A DNA stretch of 64,000 nucleotides from Eublepharis macularius (Eukaryota; Chordata; Lepidosauria; Squamata; Eublepharidae): contig NC_072795.1 of NCBI RefSeq assembly GCF_028583425.1, forward strand, positions 5,913,001 to 5,977,000. The letters are read 5' to 3'. The translations under genes and the position numbers were made by a program. The number at the start of each line of letters is the position of its first letter. Positions within the stretch are counted from its first letter, which is position 1. Shown here one piece after another: positions 23,232 through 33,960 of the stretch. The notes under the pieces were generated by a model. It saw nothing but the letters and a program-made list of their open reading frames with translations, made no database searches and was not told the origin of the DNA.

Positions 23232-23279
23232 AGCCTGTTTGGTGTAGTGGTTAAGAGCGTGGGACTCTAATCTGGAGCG
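23232..23279 (+). mobile_element. tRNA-headed SINE, 5' end only
   Basis: CCTGTTTGGTGTAGTGGTTA and GGGACTCTAATCTGGAGCG, cut where the FB-1 half element begins. Confidence 0.7.
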
Positions 23280-23372
23280 CAAGTGGAGCGCAAGTGAACA
23301 GGGAGGAATACATGCGAGTCTGTTCACTTGCCATTCAAGTGTAATCCGTCACTTCTAGCTTGTCCCTGAGCC
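23278..23372. mobile_element. FB-1 partial (right half)
   Basis: AACAGGGAGGAATACATGCG and CACTTGCCATTCAAGTGTAA, ending CACTTCTAGCTTGTCCCTGAG. It abuts a truncated SINE. Confidence 0.6.
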
Positions 23373-23909
23373 CCCAGAAGCAGGTGGAGACCCAGGCAGC
23401 TGTGGTCCCCTCTCCCGCTCTGATGTTCTTCATGGTTTCCAGTGCCATGCGCTTCTCTGGGAGCATCAGCCTGCCATGTGACGCTGCGGTCTGGTGGGCT
23501 GTGGCTCCTCCTTACCAATTACGTGGCTTGAGGGCTGCATAAGAAAAACCCCTGCAAGCCAGATGTGTCCTTTAAGACGTTATTTGCCTGCTAATCATAT
23601 AAACATTATATGAATGGGAACACGAGATAAGTTTTTAAGGGCATTGATCTACAAATAGCCAGAGTGTGACTCATTTAATGTGTCAGGACAGGATGCAATA
23701 AAAACTTGAAGCCAAGGAGGCAAAGTGCAGCTGATTATCCAAAAGTCTGCAATCGACTTGATATCTAAGTTTCTACAAGGCAAATGATTGCCAAAAAAAG
23801 AGGATCCAGATAAGGATATGAATATAATTGCATCATAAAGATGGTTGCAGTTTGCTACAATTCCATTATTCAATTATGTTTTTACAGCAAATCAAAGAGT
23901 GGTCCGAAC

Positions 23910-24283
23910 TAGAGATAGGCATGAACCGGAAAAAACCGAATCATGTGGTTCGTCAAATTGCACAAACCATGAACTTTCATGAACCTGCCCCTGGTTCGCA
24001 AACCAGTTCACTTGGTTCATGAAGACATCACATCCGTGTCAGAAAACCATCGCTTCCGGGCCAGCAGAAGGTCTGCAGGAAGTCTATCCCCTGTTGCCTA
24101 GGAAACTGATTGATTGGCACCAGGCTGTCTGCAGTCACGAACCCAAAAACGAACCAAATGAACCAGCCTAAAGTTCGTGGCGGTTCATCAGAAATGGGAT
24201 CTGACAAACCGTGGTTCATGAAGCACGAACCTGCCTGGTTCGTGCTTAATTTTGGTTCGGATTTTGGTTCGTGGCCATCTCTA
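23910..24283. mobile_element. hAT-1-type short element, 374 bp
   Basis: Termini TAGAGATAGGCATGAACC / GGTTCGTGGCCATCTCTA. Target duplication GTCCGAAC / GTTCAAAC, differing by two transitions. Same short subfamily as 5321-5679. Confidence 0.78.
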
Positions 24284-24291
24284 GTTCAAAC

Positions 24292-25130
24292 CCTTGAACA
24301 GAAAAGCACAATATGGTTAGAAAAGTAAAAGTAATCAAAGGAGAAGATAGGAACCAGAGAGCGTGTATGAACACCTTGTAAAAAAGGCTATGCCAAACAT
24401 GGTCTCCTGCAGGCGAACCCAGCTTTGTCCAGACTTTGCAATATAGGAAAGGCCTGGCCTTCACATACTGTACACTGAAGAGACAGAATCCTGGTGCGAT
24501 AGTGTGGGCAGTACTATTCAGGTTGCCATTGGCGGATGCTGTTTTTGAAAGCTCCACCTGTTAAAAACCCTACAAATAAAAATCGAGCACACCAGGGAGA
24601 AAGGTTCTGGCCCAGTCCACTCCCTGCTGCACTAGCTTTCTGCTTGCATGGTGGTGTTTTAACATTCAGAAACACACGGCAAAGAAATGTAACCTGCGCC
24701 TGCATACTGAAGTAGTTCAGTCCGTTCTATCACCACAAGACTTCCTCTAGCGCATTCCTGCATCATTGCTCTCTGTACCAGCAGTTTGAACGTGGTTTTA
24801 TTTGTCATCGTTTCCCTTTTGGAAAGCGCTGGTTGTTAGTTTATTTAACCTAATCATGTATTCAGTTCATTGCCTTATAAAAAAATTACTATCCATATTT
24901 AAAAAGTTGAAGAACTAGTAGGAGCAGGCAGGGAGGTGTATTTGCAATGGTACAGGCGCCACACAATCAGTGCTGAACAAACAGAAACACCCCCCCACCC
25001 ATGCTTCAGTTACTCCATGCAGCCGTACTGACTGCTCTATGTAAACTATAAAGGAATATTTATGTTGTTTTCATTCTGTTACTGACCCCCCCCCCTCCCA
25101 CACACCTGAATATTTTGGCTACTTTCCCAT
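24292..25130. other. No recognised feature
   Basis: Unique-looking sequence with short poly-C tracts and no convincing frame. Confidence 0.35.
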
Positions 25131-25136
25131 TCTCCA

Positions 25137-25764
25137 GTATTCAAAGAGCCAAGGTCAAGGGGATAAAGTAATGGGGTTATAATAAAACACCCTATAAGTG
25201 TATATTGATTGTCCATTTTGATTCTATATTACACACAACACATATCCATTGCATACAAATAATCACATAGTCCAGTCCCAAATTGTGTTTCCGTATGTAC
25301 ATCCTTTGTTATTTTTGTATATGTCCTTTTTGTTTTTAGGGATTATACTGGAGCCTGAATTTGAAAAAGATTTATTGGAATTAAAGATTGGCCAGAGGAA
25401 GACAAGACTCGAAACGAGCCGATAACAAAAGGGCCGGCAAGGCTCGTAGCCAACATCTTTGAAGTGCCGCCTCTGCTTCATTTCACCAGAGGAAGACAAG
25501 CGGCTTTCGTATACTTCATGCCGAGCGATTTTGCATGCTCCAAAAAGGCAACCTAAAAACAAAGAGGACATATACAAAAATAACAAAGGATTTACATACG
25601 GAAACACAATTTGGGACTGGACTATGTGATTATTTGTATGCAATGAATTTTATTGGATGTGTTGTGTGTAATATAGAATCGAAATTGACAATCAATATAC
25701 ACATAGGGTGTTTTATTATAACCCCATTACTTTATCCCCTTGAGCTTTGGCTCTTTGAATATTG
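25137..25764. repeat. Large inverted repeat, arms about 210 bp, PLE-like centre
   Basis: Left arm (about 25137-25345) and right arm (about 25552-25764) are near reverse complements; for example ATTGTGTTTCCGTATGTA pairs with TACATACGGAAACACAAT. The centre holds GAGGAAGACAAGACTCGAAACG, a phrase resembling PLE termini. Family not assigned. Confidence 0.7.
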
Positions 25765-25996
25765 GTGTTTATTAGGAGGTTTCCCTCTTGAGTTTGGTCT
25801 GGCTACTTTTCCCTTCTGCCATATGAACAGCTTAATGAAATACAAACACCCTCTCACCAAACCATGCATTCTTTTAATACCTTTGTACCCCTGGCAACAC
25901 TGTTTTATGAAACATATCCCAGGGATACACGAAGTCCAGAAACTTGCCTATTTTTCCTTCTTCGGGATCAGGAAGAATAATGGTGGGATATAATCT

Positions 25997-26110
25997 AGAG
26001 TTTCAGGTGGGTGGCCGTGTTGGTCTGTAGTAGAAGAACAAGATTTGGGTCCAGTAGCACCTTAGAAACCAACTAGATTTGCAAAGTATGAGATTGCTTG
26101 AAATATTTAT
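25997..26110 (-). mobile_element. PLE-C terminal fragment
   Basis: TTTCAGGTGGGTGGCCGTG ... CCAGTAGCACCTTAGAAACC, lying just before the solo LTR. Confidence 0.6.
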
Positions 26111-26140
26111 ATAGAGTATGAGCTTTCTTTTAATATTTAT

Positions 26141-27100
26141 TGTCAGGACTTGCCACCACTGCCGCTGGGCAGGGTGCCAGCTGGGCCAGCCCTGACATCA
26201 GAGGGGTGCCAGGGGTGCTGCAGGACCCTGCTCCGTGGAAGGAGGGGCAGTTTACATCACCCAGACTCCCTCTCAGTCCACTCACTGGCCTGCTCAACCT
26301 GGCCTGCTCACCCACTTCGCCCTCAGTCATCTCCTCCTCCCAGAACTCACCTCCAAGACTCCACTCTCGCAGTGCTCCACACTCACTCCACACCATCACT
26401 CCTTACTCACATCCACCACCCCAGAGCTCTTCCCAGCCAGCCTTTATAGGGCCTTCTCTCACCGCCCCGCCCTCCTTGCAGGTCCTGCCTGCCAGGCCAC
26501 ACCCCTCCTTGGCCCTCCCAGCATTGGCCTGAGCCGTCTCAAGCTGCTGCAGCCAGGGTAGCTTGCTGGGCTGCCTGGATCAGCAACAGCTGTGTCATGT
26601 TGGCTGGCTGCCAGGCCTCCCTGGCTGAGCTGATTACTGAAGGTAGGTCCAGCTGTGGCCCCTTGCCTGGCTGCCCAGCTCTTCCCACAGAATGCCTTCA
26701 GCAGCTCCACCTGGAGGGGCTGGGTTCTGAGCATCTCCTGAGCCAGGTTGCTGTCTTCAAGCTGAGGTGGAGGCTGGGGCGTGGCTCTGAGCTGCTGTGG
26801 CTGCTTCTCCTCCTTGGCTGGTAAGGGCTCTGTTTGGGCTGCTGCTGGGTCCCTATTCTTCCTGCCTTTGCCCTCTCCCTCTGTTCTGCTCAGTCCCCTA
26901 TCCTCCCACTGGAGGGTTGGACTAGCTGGCCTCTCCCTGCCCCCTCTAGCCCTCTGGGGCTTTGGCCCTTCACCCCTTTCCCCTGGGGTGGCCAGGCTCT
27001 GGCCCTGGCTGCTGGCTGGGGTGGCAGGGCAGCCCTCTCCTGGCTGTCTCCCCTTGCTTTCTCCCAGCGAGGCGGGGGGCTGTGTCTCAGACCCCGGACA
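26141..27100 (+). mobile_element. Solo LTR of a retrovirus-like or Ty3/Gypsy-like element, 960 bp
   Basis: Starts TGTCAGGACTTG and ends CCCCGGACA, with a perfect 5-bp target duplication TTTAT (26136-26140, 27101-27105). The C/T-rich body contains a TATA-like CTTTATAGG near 26441. No internal region remains, as expected after recombination between two LTRs. Ends and duplication look whole. Orientation follows the TATA-like box. Class (ERV or Gypsy) is undecided. Confidence 0.8.
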
Positions 27101-27120
27101 TTTATATCCGCCACTGAGAA

Positions 27121-27500
27121 ATGTTATTGCATACGGAAATTTTAAAAAATGTTTTAAATGTTTTAATTGTTTATTCACGATGGTTGTTGTGTATTTTCCG
27201 GGCTGTATCGCCATGGTCTTGTCATTGTAGTTCCTGATGTTTCGCCAGCAGCTGTGACTGGCATCTTCAGAGGTGTAGCACTGAAAGACAGAGACAAGAC
27301 TACGGCGATACAGCCTGGAAAATACACAACAACCATCGTTCTCTGGCCGTGAAAGCCTTTGACAATTTATTCATGACGTTTTTATTGTTTTAAATTGTAC
27401 ATTGTAAATTGTTGTTTGTTACACCACCCTGAGCCCGTCTGATGGGGAGGGCGGTCTAGAAATGTAATGTAATGAATGAATAAATAAACAAATAAACAAA
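27121..27500 (+). mobile_element. L2-group 3' UTR split by PLE-B
   Basis: TTTTAAATGTTTTAATTG before and TTATTGTTTTAAATTGTACA, GATGGGGAGGGCGGTCTAGA and (AATAAA)n after the PLE-B at 27181-27365. Confidence 0.7.
27181..27365. mobile_element. PLE-B hairpin inserted in an L2 tail
   Basis: 185-bp PLE-B copy flanked by TTTATTCACGA (27170-27180) and TTTATTCATGA (27366-27376). The L2 3' end continues on both sides. Confidence 0.78.
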
Positions 27501-27829
27501 TATCCTGCCTGACCCTACTAGTTTTTCAATGCTCTAACAACTGGGGAGAAAACTCCTATGGAGACTGAATAGAAATCACAAAATAATTCATTCAATGTTT
27601 ATATCAAAACTGCAAGTGCTCGATGCGCAACTTACAAAAGTAAGTTGTAATTCACAGTACAGTAAATCCTACCATTCACAAGTCATGGCAGATCGTCCTA
27701 GTTATATGTCTAATTAACAGGGTAGTCTGCCTGACCACAATTCACTCTCTGACCCAGTACAAGGTAAGTACCCCTTAATAGAACAGTCCAATAAATAAAC
27801 TCTTATGTTCTCTTTTCTTTTTTACTTTT

Positions 27830-27965
27830 GCAAAGACGAAGATGCCGTGGTAGACTTTCTCCCTGCAGGATGTAATCCATATGGAAGAGTAGGGGGAAAG
27901 ACGGAAGAGTAGGGCTTTCTAGCTAATCGAACTGCCCATTTCGGGCATCTTCGTCATCGGCCAGT
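27830..27965 (-). mobile_element. Possible PLE-related terminal region
   Basis: On the minus strand GATGACGAAGATGCCCGAAATGGGC resembles the CTGANGA-stem-GAAA pattern of the PLE copies, but the first bases differ and no terminal duplication was found. Confidence 0.3.
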
Positions 27966-28049
27966 AATACTATTCATTCATACAAAAATCTCATAGACTG
28001 CATAGGTGGAAATCTATTGGTCTGGAGTCTCCAACTAGTTTTCCGGCTT

Positions 28050-28110
28050 TTTTGCCCTGCAAATCCAGTTGGTTTTTAAGGTGCAGCTGGACCTGAATCT
28101 TGCTGGAATT
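28050..28110 (+). mobile_element. PLE-C tail fragment
   Basis: AATCCAGTTGGTTTTTAAGG and GACCTGAATCTTGCTGG match the PLE-C 3' arm. Confidence 0.45.
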
Positions 28111-28905
28111 TGGTTCCTCTTCCTTTCCAAACGCATGCACATCGGACACTGGAGTCTGCCCTAATTTCTTCCATCAGATCTTAATCTATTTCTCCACTAG
28201 TGGTAGGAAGATCATATTCCAAACCTAAATTATTCAAATAACATGCACAAATGTGAAAGTACATGTTGATCTGACGGCATGTCAGTCATCTCCAAGGACA
28301 AAGTCTATTCCTGATATGTGCATCAGGCAGTGTCTTTTCGAAACAGCCCTCTTTCAAAAACTTTTGACATTTTTGCAGAATACCTGTGAGGGCTTCAAAA
28401 AGTGCTCCCGGTAGCCCCAGGCCATGACTTGTTTCCTTGGAGTTGCATCTCACCCATGTTGATCTGGACAAATGGAGATAGGAATAACAGTAAATTAAGC
28501 AATAAAATGTATTAAAAGATATATTTCAAGTCATAAAGTTAGGGCTAGGATCCAAAAATCGTGAGCAGAGCGCAGCTGCTGAATGCGTCTTTCCCGCCTC
28601 CACCAAACAAGAGGTTTTTTTGGGGGGGGGGGTTGGAGGAAACTTGCAGACCGTGTCGGCTGCAGCCTGCACTGGAGGGAGAAATTTGCAAAAACAGCAG
28701 CTTCTTCCTCAAGCAAACTTAGGCACTTCTGTTTACCCGAAGGCATTTTAGGATCCGGCGCAATGTCTATAAAGCACGGGATTTTTTTAAAAAACGATAA
28801 AACGTAGGGTTTAAGACCAGGATTCACAACTGCTTTGCAAAGTTGTCTTTCAGAGGTTCAGAACCAAAAAAGAACCAAAAACAGGGCGCTGTGGAATTCT
28901 GGAGC

Positions 28906-29167
28906 AGTGGAAAGATACAAGATCTTCTGTGGAGAAATTTCCTGATCTTTAACCGTTTTATAATTAAAGTGCGTCGTGCTACGAAACTTTTTACTCTATA
29001 GACATAAGAACATCACAAGTTATTGACTTTAAAGCACAGTGCACTTTCAACAGTAACTTGTGATGTTCTTATGTCTATAAAGTTTTGTAGCATAGTGCAC
29101 TTTAATTATAAAATGGTTAAAGATTAGGAAATTTCTCTGCGGAAGATCTTGTATCTTTCCATTGCTA
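28906..29167. repeat. Long perfect-type foldback, about 260 bp
   Basis: GGAAAGATACAAGATCTTC pairs with GAAGATCTTGTATCTTTCC at the far end; ACATAAGAACATCACAAGTTA pairs with TAACTTGTGATGTTCTTATGT near the centre. Confidence 0.8.
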
Positions 29168-29456
29168 CGTTTCTGAGGTTCAGGCCAGGCTAGAAACTCT
29201 GCCATCTTTCTGTTCATTCTTCTTATTTAAGAAGAAAGATTCTAGTTCTCTTGACTATGAAGATGGATGTGAAAGTCTGAGTAATGTTTAAAATCACAGC
29301 CTTGCCACCCTATCTATATAGCCAACCCAGGAGTTCCATTTATCCTAGACGCCGTGGTATACCAAATAGTCTACCCACCAAAGCTGCCATTTCCTACAGG
29401 GGGACTGATTTCTGCCCTCTGGAGATTAGTTGTAATTCTGTGAGAGTTCCAGGTAA

Positions 29457-29766
29457 GGTGTATTGTCAAAGGCTTTCACGGCCGGAGAACGATGGTTCTT
29501 GTGGGTTTTCCGGGCTGTATTGCCGTGGTCTTGGCATTGTAGTTCCTGACGTTTCGCCAGCAGCTGTGGCTGGCATCTTCAGAGGTGTAGCACCAAAAGA
29601 CAGAGATCTCTCAGTGTCACAGTCTTTTGGTGCTACACCTCTGAAGATGCCAGCCACAGCTGCTGGCGAAATGTCAGGAACTACAATGCCAAGACCACGG
29701 CAATATAGCCTGGAAAACCCACAACAACCACCGTTCTCCGGCCGTGAAAGCCTTCGACAATACATG
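29457..29766. mobile_element. PLE-B full hairpin
   Basis: Near-perfect foldback with both outer ends (TATTGTCAAAGG ... CCTTCGACAATA). It holds CTGAAGA (29641-29647), stem GCCAGC (29649-29654) / GCTGGC (29662-29667) and GAAA (29668-29671). Confidence 0.78.
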
Positions 29767-30214
29767 TCACTATATTACTTTTTGTTTGTAATTTGCTTTT
29801 TATTTAAAGCCTTCCTTCCTGCTCATCTGAAGCTCTAATCTAACAGTTTGTCACAGTCTCTTTGCAACAGTTTTCCTGCAGTTTGCAACGCTACAAGTCA
29901 GGTAAGACAAAACAATTTGTTTTCTGCCTTACCCAGTTTCACTACAAACCTCTGCAGGACTCACAGCAAGCTTCAGATCAAGAATGGACTAGGCTCGAGT
30001 TGAGATTTCTTTACGCATTTTGGATCTTGTCGGTGGGGGGTTTTCTGGTCAGTAAATATTTTAGTGACAAGCACCCCCAAGTGTCTATTGTTGTGCTGTT
30101 CTCATAACACAATACCTTGTTTACCTGCATGGAAGACATTTTTTTCCTGGTGTGCCACCAAGAAAAAGTGGGCTAGCTTAAATTCATGTGCCGCAGTAAT
30201 TAAAAAAGGTGTAA

Positions 30215-30625
30215 CTGACAGTCTGTTTACAGGAGATGCATTGATAGCTGGGAAGGGTAGATTTAAAAGATAGAGCTGGCGGCAGGGCAAAGGCTTTGCT
30301 ATACACTGGAGCTGTGTGAAGGGGCTGTGAAATGCCAGAAGGGAAACTGCAGCCCGTTAGAACCTCTCCAGGTCCAAGCTCGGCACTGGAAGGCAGCTCC
30401 AGCCCATTTCCATTCCTCACTGCCCTCTGGTTGCCATCCCACCCAGTTTTAGACTGGAGAGGTGAAACTGACAGAGACTTTGGGGAGGCAAAGATGAAAT
30501 TGACAAACCTCTGAAGAGCGATCACTGCCAGCTCTTTCTTTTTAAACTACGCTTCCCAGCTAACATTGCATCTCCCTACACTTGACCAACATGCACTGAG
30601 GTGTCTCATGTAGACAGACTCATAG
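30215..30625. mobile_element. FB-2 foldback element
   Basis: GATAGAGCTGGCGGCAGGGC on the left and TACGCTTCCCAGCTAACATT on the right, ending CATGTAGACAGACTC. Confidence 0.65.
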
Positions 30626-31224
30626 TCAGGCCTCTTTCAGGAATTGAGGGACCTGGTAACCAACTGTGCAATCCTAAACCGGTCTACTTGGCGTCCTAGT
30701 CAAACCTATTCAATGCAGCTTACTCCCAGGAAAGCCTTCTTAGGATTTCTCTGCAAACCAAGGAACCCCCTTCGCATTCAGAAGCCTGATTCATTTTACT
30801 GTGCTTGTAAAGGTAGACTGGAGAGCAGCGTGTCTCTGAGCATGTGCTGAGTGCTCATCTCTGAATTATGAGACATCTCTTGCCTGGGGTTTTAGTGTGC
30901 CTCTTCCAGGCCACCAAAGGCCCTGACCCCTCTTGACCATAGGGTTGCCATAGAACAGTTAACAGCTGCCTGTCAGAAATCCAACAGGTAAAGCTGACCT
31001 TGATCTCTTTGTTTCCATGTTGTAAAGCAAGCAAGGAATTTTCCTGCCTTACAAAACAGGTTGTTTGTCATCTTTTTAGCTGCACCCTCCGCTCAAGAGT
31101 TCTGCATAGCTCAAAATACTATTACCATATATTTGGGCTGTAATGTTGAACTAAATCTGCTGCTTCCAATACTGTACCTCCCACAGATTCACCCGTTGTC
31201 CTTAGACAAGCCATCTGCCACGTT

Positions 31225-31425
31225 TGTATATCCCTAAAGAGCTCAGGGCAGCACTCATGGCTCTTCTGCTAGAGCCACACAACAACCCTGGGGGGTAGAC
31301 TAAGCTAAGAGTGAGACAGCTGGACCTAGGAGCACCTCCAGTGATTTTATTAAGGCTAAATGGGAATTTGAACCCAAGTTTTCAGGGTCTTAGTCTGATA
31401 CTTCAATCGCTTTATCGTGCGTTCT
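31225..31425 (-). mobile_element. MIR-like SINE, diverged
   Basis: CACACAACAACCCTGGGGGG and GGGAATTTGAACCCAAGTT. Confidence 0.55.
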
Positions 31426-31617
31426 CTGTGGCAGAGCAATGATTCCGCTTTGGCTCAGATTTTTAGCATTCAGATTTCTGCAGTTCTGCCCTTCCTCTTG
31501 ATTGCTTTGATTTACAGTTTGCAGCCCATCATGATTCTCAGGGAGATGGACTATAAACAACGTAAAAAAATAGATACATAATCTGCAATATGGAGGATAA
31601 TAGAAGCCGGGGTAGTG

Positions 31618-32412
31618 GCTATTTTATTTGTTTGTTTGTTTATTCGGTTTATATTCCCTCTCAGGGTGGATTACAACCACATACAATTAAAACACATTAA
31701 ATAATTGATACCAGTTAAAACCATAAAACAGTCAAAGTTACAGAGTTAAAAATACATACATACATACATACATATATATATATATATACACACATAATCA
31801 TAATGGCACAGCAACCAACTGACCGACCTTCACCCACCTCTAGAGCATCATACTGGGGACTGTTTGCTAGATGGAGGTACTGCTAGTAGGGAGGGCATAT
31901 TCTGCAATCTACCAGCCAGGGGGCTCCACCTAGCACCGCCCATACGCCTGGTGGAACAGCTCCGTCTTACAGGCCCAGCAAAAGGATAACAGATCCTGCC
32001 GGGCCCTGATCTCGTTAGACAGAGCGTTCCACCAGGCTGGGGTCAGGACCGAGAAGGCCCTTGCTCTGGTCGATGCCAGGAGGGCCTCCCTGGGGCCAGG
32101 GACCCTTAGCAGACATTTATCACTAGAGCGAAGAGCCCACTGGGGTTCATATGGGGAGAGGCGGTCCCGCAGATACGCTGGTCCCAGTCCGCATAGGGCT
32201 TTATAGGTTAATACCAAAATCTTGAACCTGATTCGGTACTCCACTGGTAACCAGTGCAGCTGACGCAACACCGGCATTATATGCTCATGCACCGGTATTC
32301 CTGTGATGACCCGCGCCGCCACATTCTGCACCAGCTGTAACTGCTGGATCAGGTTCAGGGGAAGCCCTGCGTAGAGTGCGTTACAGTAGTCTAACCCAGA
32401 GTGCCAGACTAG
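31618..32412 (-). mobile_element. L2-group LINE, 5'-truncated
   Basis: Minus-strand frame with LQLVQNVAARVITGI, LRQLHWLPVEYRIRFKILVL and RAFSVLTPAWWNAL, then the 3' UTR. The 3' part carries (TACA)n/(TA)n at 31751-31793. The 5' end is cut by a hAT-3 element. Confidence 0.85.
31751..31793 (+). repeat. (ATAC)n and (TA)n microsatellite
   Basis: ATACATACATAC followed by TATATATA, within the L2 3' UTR. Confidence 0.85.
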
Positions 32413-32413
32413 C

Positions 32414-32578
32414 AGGGTTGCCAGCTCAAGGTTGGGGATACCTGGAGATTCAGGTGTGGAGCCACGGAGTCCACGCTCCAAAGCAGCCCTTTTCTCCAGG
32501 AGAACTGATCTCTGTAGTCCGGAATTCATTCGTAATTCCAAGAGATCTCCAGGCCTTCCCTGGAGGCTGGCAACCCTA
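32414..32578. mobile_element. hAT-3 copy, at the end of an L2 fragment
   Basis: CAGGGTTGCCAGCTCAAGG ... GGAGGCTGGCAACCCTA, lying where the L2 sequence stops. Confidence 0.65.
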
Positions 32579-32944
32579 TGAGCTAGCCTTAGGGCAATTG
32601 AGGTTCAGCTCTGGATGAAATTCACGGGATGTTCTTGAGTGAGTCATTCTCTCAGCCCAGCCCAACCCGTTCTCTCCTGGGTTTGTCCGGATGATAAAAT
32701 GGAGGAAGAAGAAGGAGACGCACATATCCCCGTGCTCTTGAGAGAACCGGGGAACCGAAAATGTGATAAACAAACAAACAAATATTTGCCTTCCCCACTG
32801 GGTTGTTGCAGGGGCGGCAGCAGGCGCAAACAAATCCCTGCTTGCCCTGGAACTCACTGTATAACCCCTTCCCTTTTGGGCCAGCCACAGTCTCTCACCC
32901 TCACCCACCTCGCAGGGTTGTTGTGAAGATAAAGGGAGGAGGGG

Positions 32945-33122
32945 AAGATTTGAGTCCAGTTGCACCTTAAAGGCCAACTAGATTTCCAGGGTATGAGCTT
33001 TCTAGAGTCAGGATGGGAGCTCTAACCCTTGAAAGCTCCTACCCTGGAAATCTAGTTCGTCTTTAGGATGCTACTGGCTCTTCTGCCGCAGACCAACAGG
33101 GCTGCCCACCTGAAGCTATCTT
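32945..33122. mobile_element. PLE-C hairpin copy
   Basis: Arms GAGTCCAGTTGCACCTTAAA and the inverted partner face each other with a short loop near 33015. The tail CAGACCAACAGGGCTGCCCA follows. Confidence 0.65.
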
Positions 33123-33239
33123 CGTTGGAGGAGGGAAGACACTCAAGCGCGGTGTTTCAGAGGTAGGGCTGGATAAAGTGTGCTGAGTGATGAGGGCTTG
33201 GTTGCCTTGCAGGGTTGTCGTAGGCATGGAAGTGCAAGT

Positions 33240-33440
33240 GCCGGGGCTAAGGTTGGGAAATTCCTGGAGACTGGGGGCTGATCCTGGAGAGGAGTAAAGT
33301 GTGTGGGGGGGGGGGCTCAGCGAGGTATAATGCTATAGAGTTCACTTTCCAAAACAGCCCCTTTCTTCAGGGCAGCTGATCTCTGGAGATCACTTGCAGT
33401 TCTGGGGGAGTCCCAGCCGCCACCTGAAGGTTGCCAACCT
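33240..33440. mobile_element. hAT-3 copy leading into the minisatellite
   Basis: GGTTGGGAAATTCCTGGAG ... CCACCTGAAGGTTGCCAACC. Its right end is the first unit of the tandem array that follows. Confidence 0.6.
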
Positions 33441-33960
33441 TAGTCCTTCCCGGCTGCCATATGCTCCTGGAGAACTGGTGTCTGTGGCCTGGAGATCAGT
33501 TGTAATTCCAGGAGATCCCCCGCCCCCGCCTGGAGGTTGGCAACCTTAACCCCAGCTGCCACGCGCTCCTGGGGGACTGGTCCTGGGGGCCTGGGAATCA
33601 ATTGCAATTCCAGGAGAGCCCCCGCCCCCGCCTGGAGGTTGGCAACCCTAACCCCAGCTGCCACGCGCTCCCGGGGGACTGGTCTGGGGGCCTGGGAATC
33701 AACTGCAATTCCAGGAGAGCCCCCGCCCCCGCCTGGAGGTTGGCAACCCTAACCCCAGCTGCCACGCGCTCCCGGGGGACTGGTTTGGGGGGGGGGGCTG
33801 GGAATCAACTGCAATTCCAGGAGAGCCCCGGCCCCCGCCTGGAGGTTGGCAACCTTAACTCCAGCTGCCACGCGCTCCTGGGGAACAGGTCCGGGGGGGG
33901 CCTGGGAATCAACTGCAGTTCCAGGAGATCCCCATCTCCCGCCTGGCGGTTGGCAACCCC
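33426..33960 (+). repeat. Minisatellite, about 103-bp period, five units, upstream of B3GNT7
   Basis: The word GGAGGTTGGCAACC recurs at 33426 (variant), 33532, 33634, 33735, 33841 and 33945 (variant), giving periods of 101-106 bp. Each unit also holds GCCACGCGCTCC and AATTCCAGGAGA. The unit derives from the right end of a hAT-3 copy and is GC-rich with CpG sites. Confidence 0.88.

Noticed and set aside
25535-25993. 152-residue open frame
   Set aside because: It starts inside the right arm of a large inverted repeat and shows no domain pattern.
26140-27230. Proline/serine-rich frames up to 251 residues
   Set aside because: They lie inside the C/T-rich solo LTR and reflect composition.
29284-29838. 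184-residue open frame
   Set aside because: It reads through both arms of the PLE-B hairpin; the apparent internal protein symmetry is the palindrome itself.
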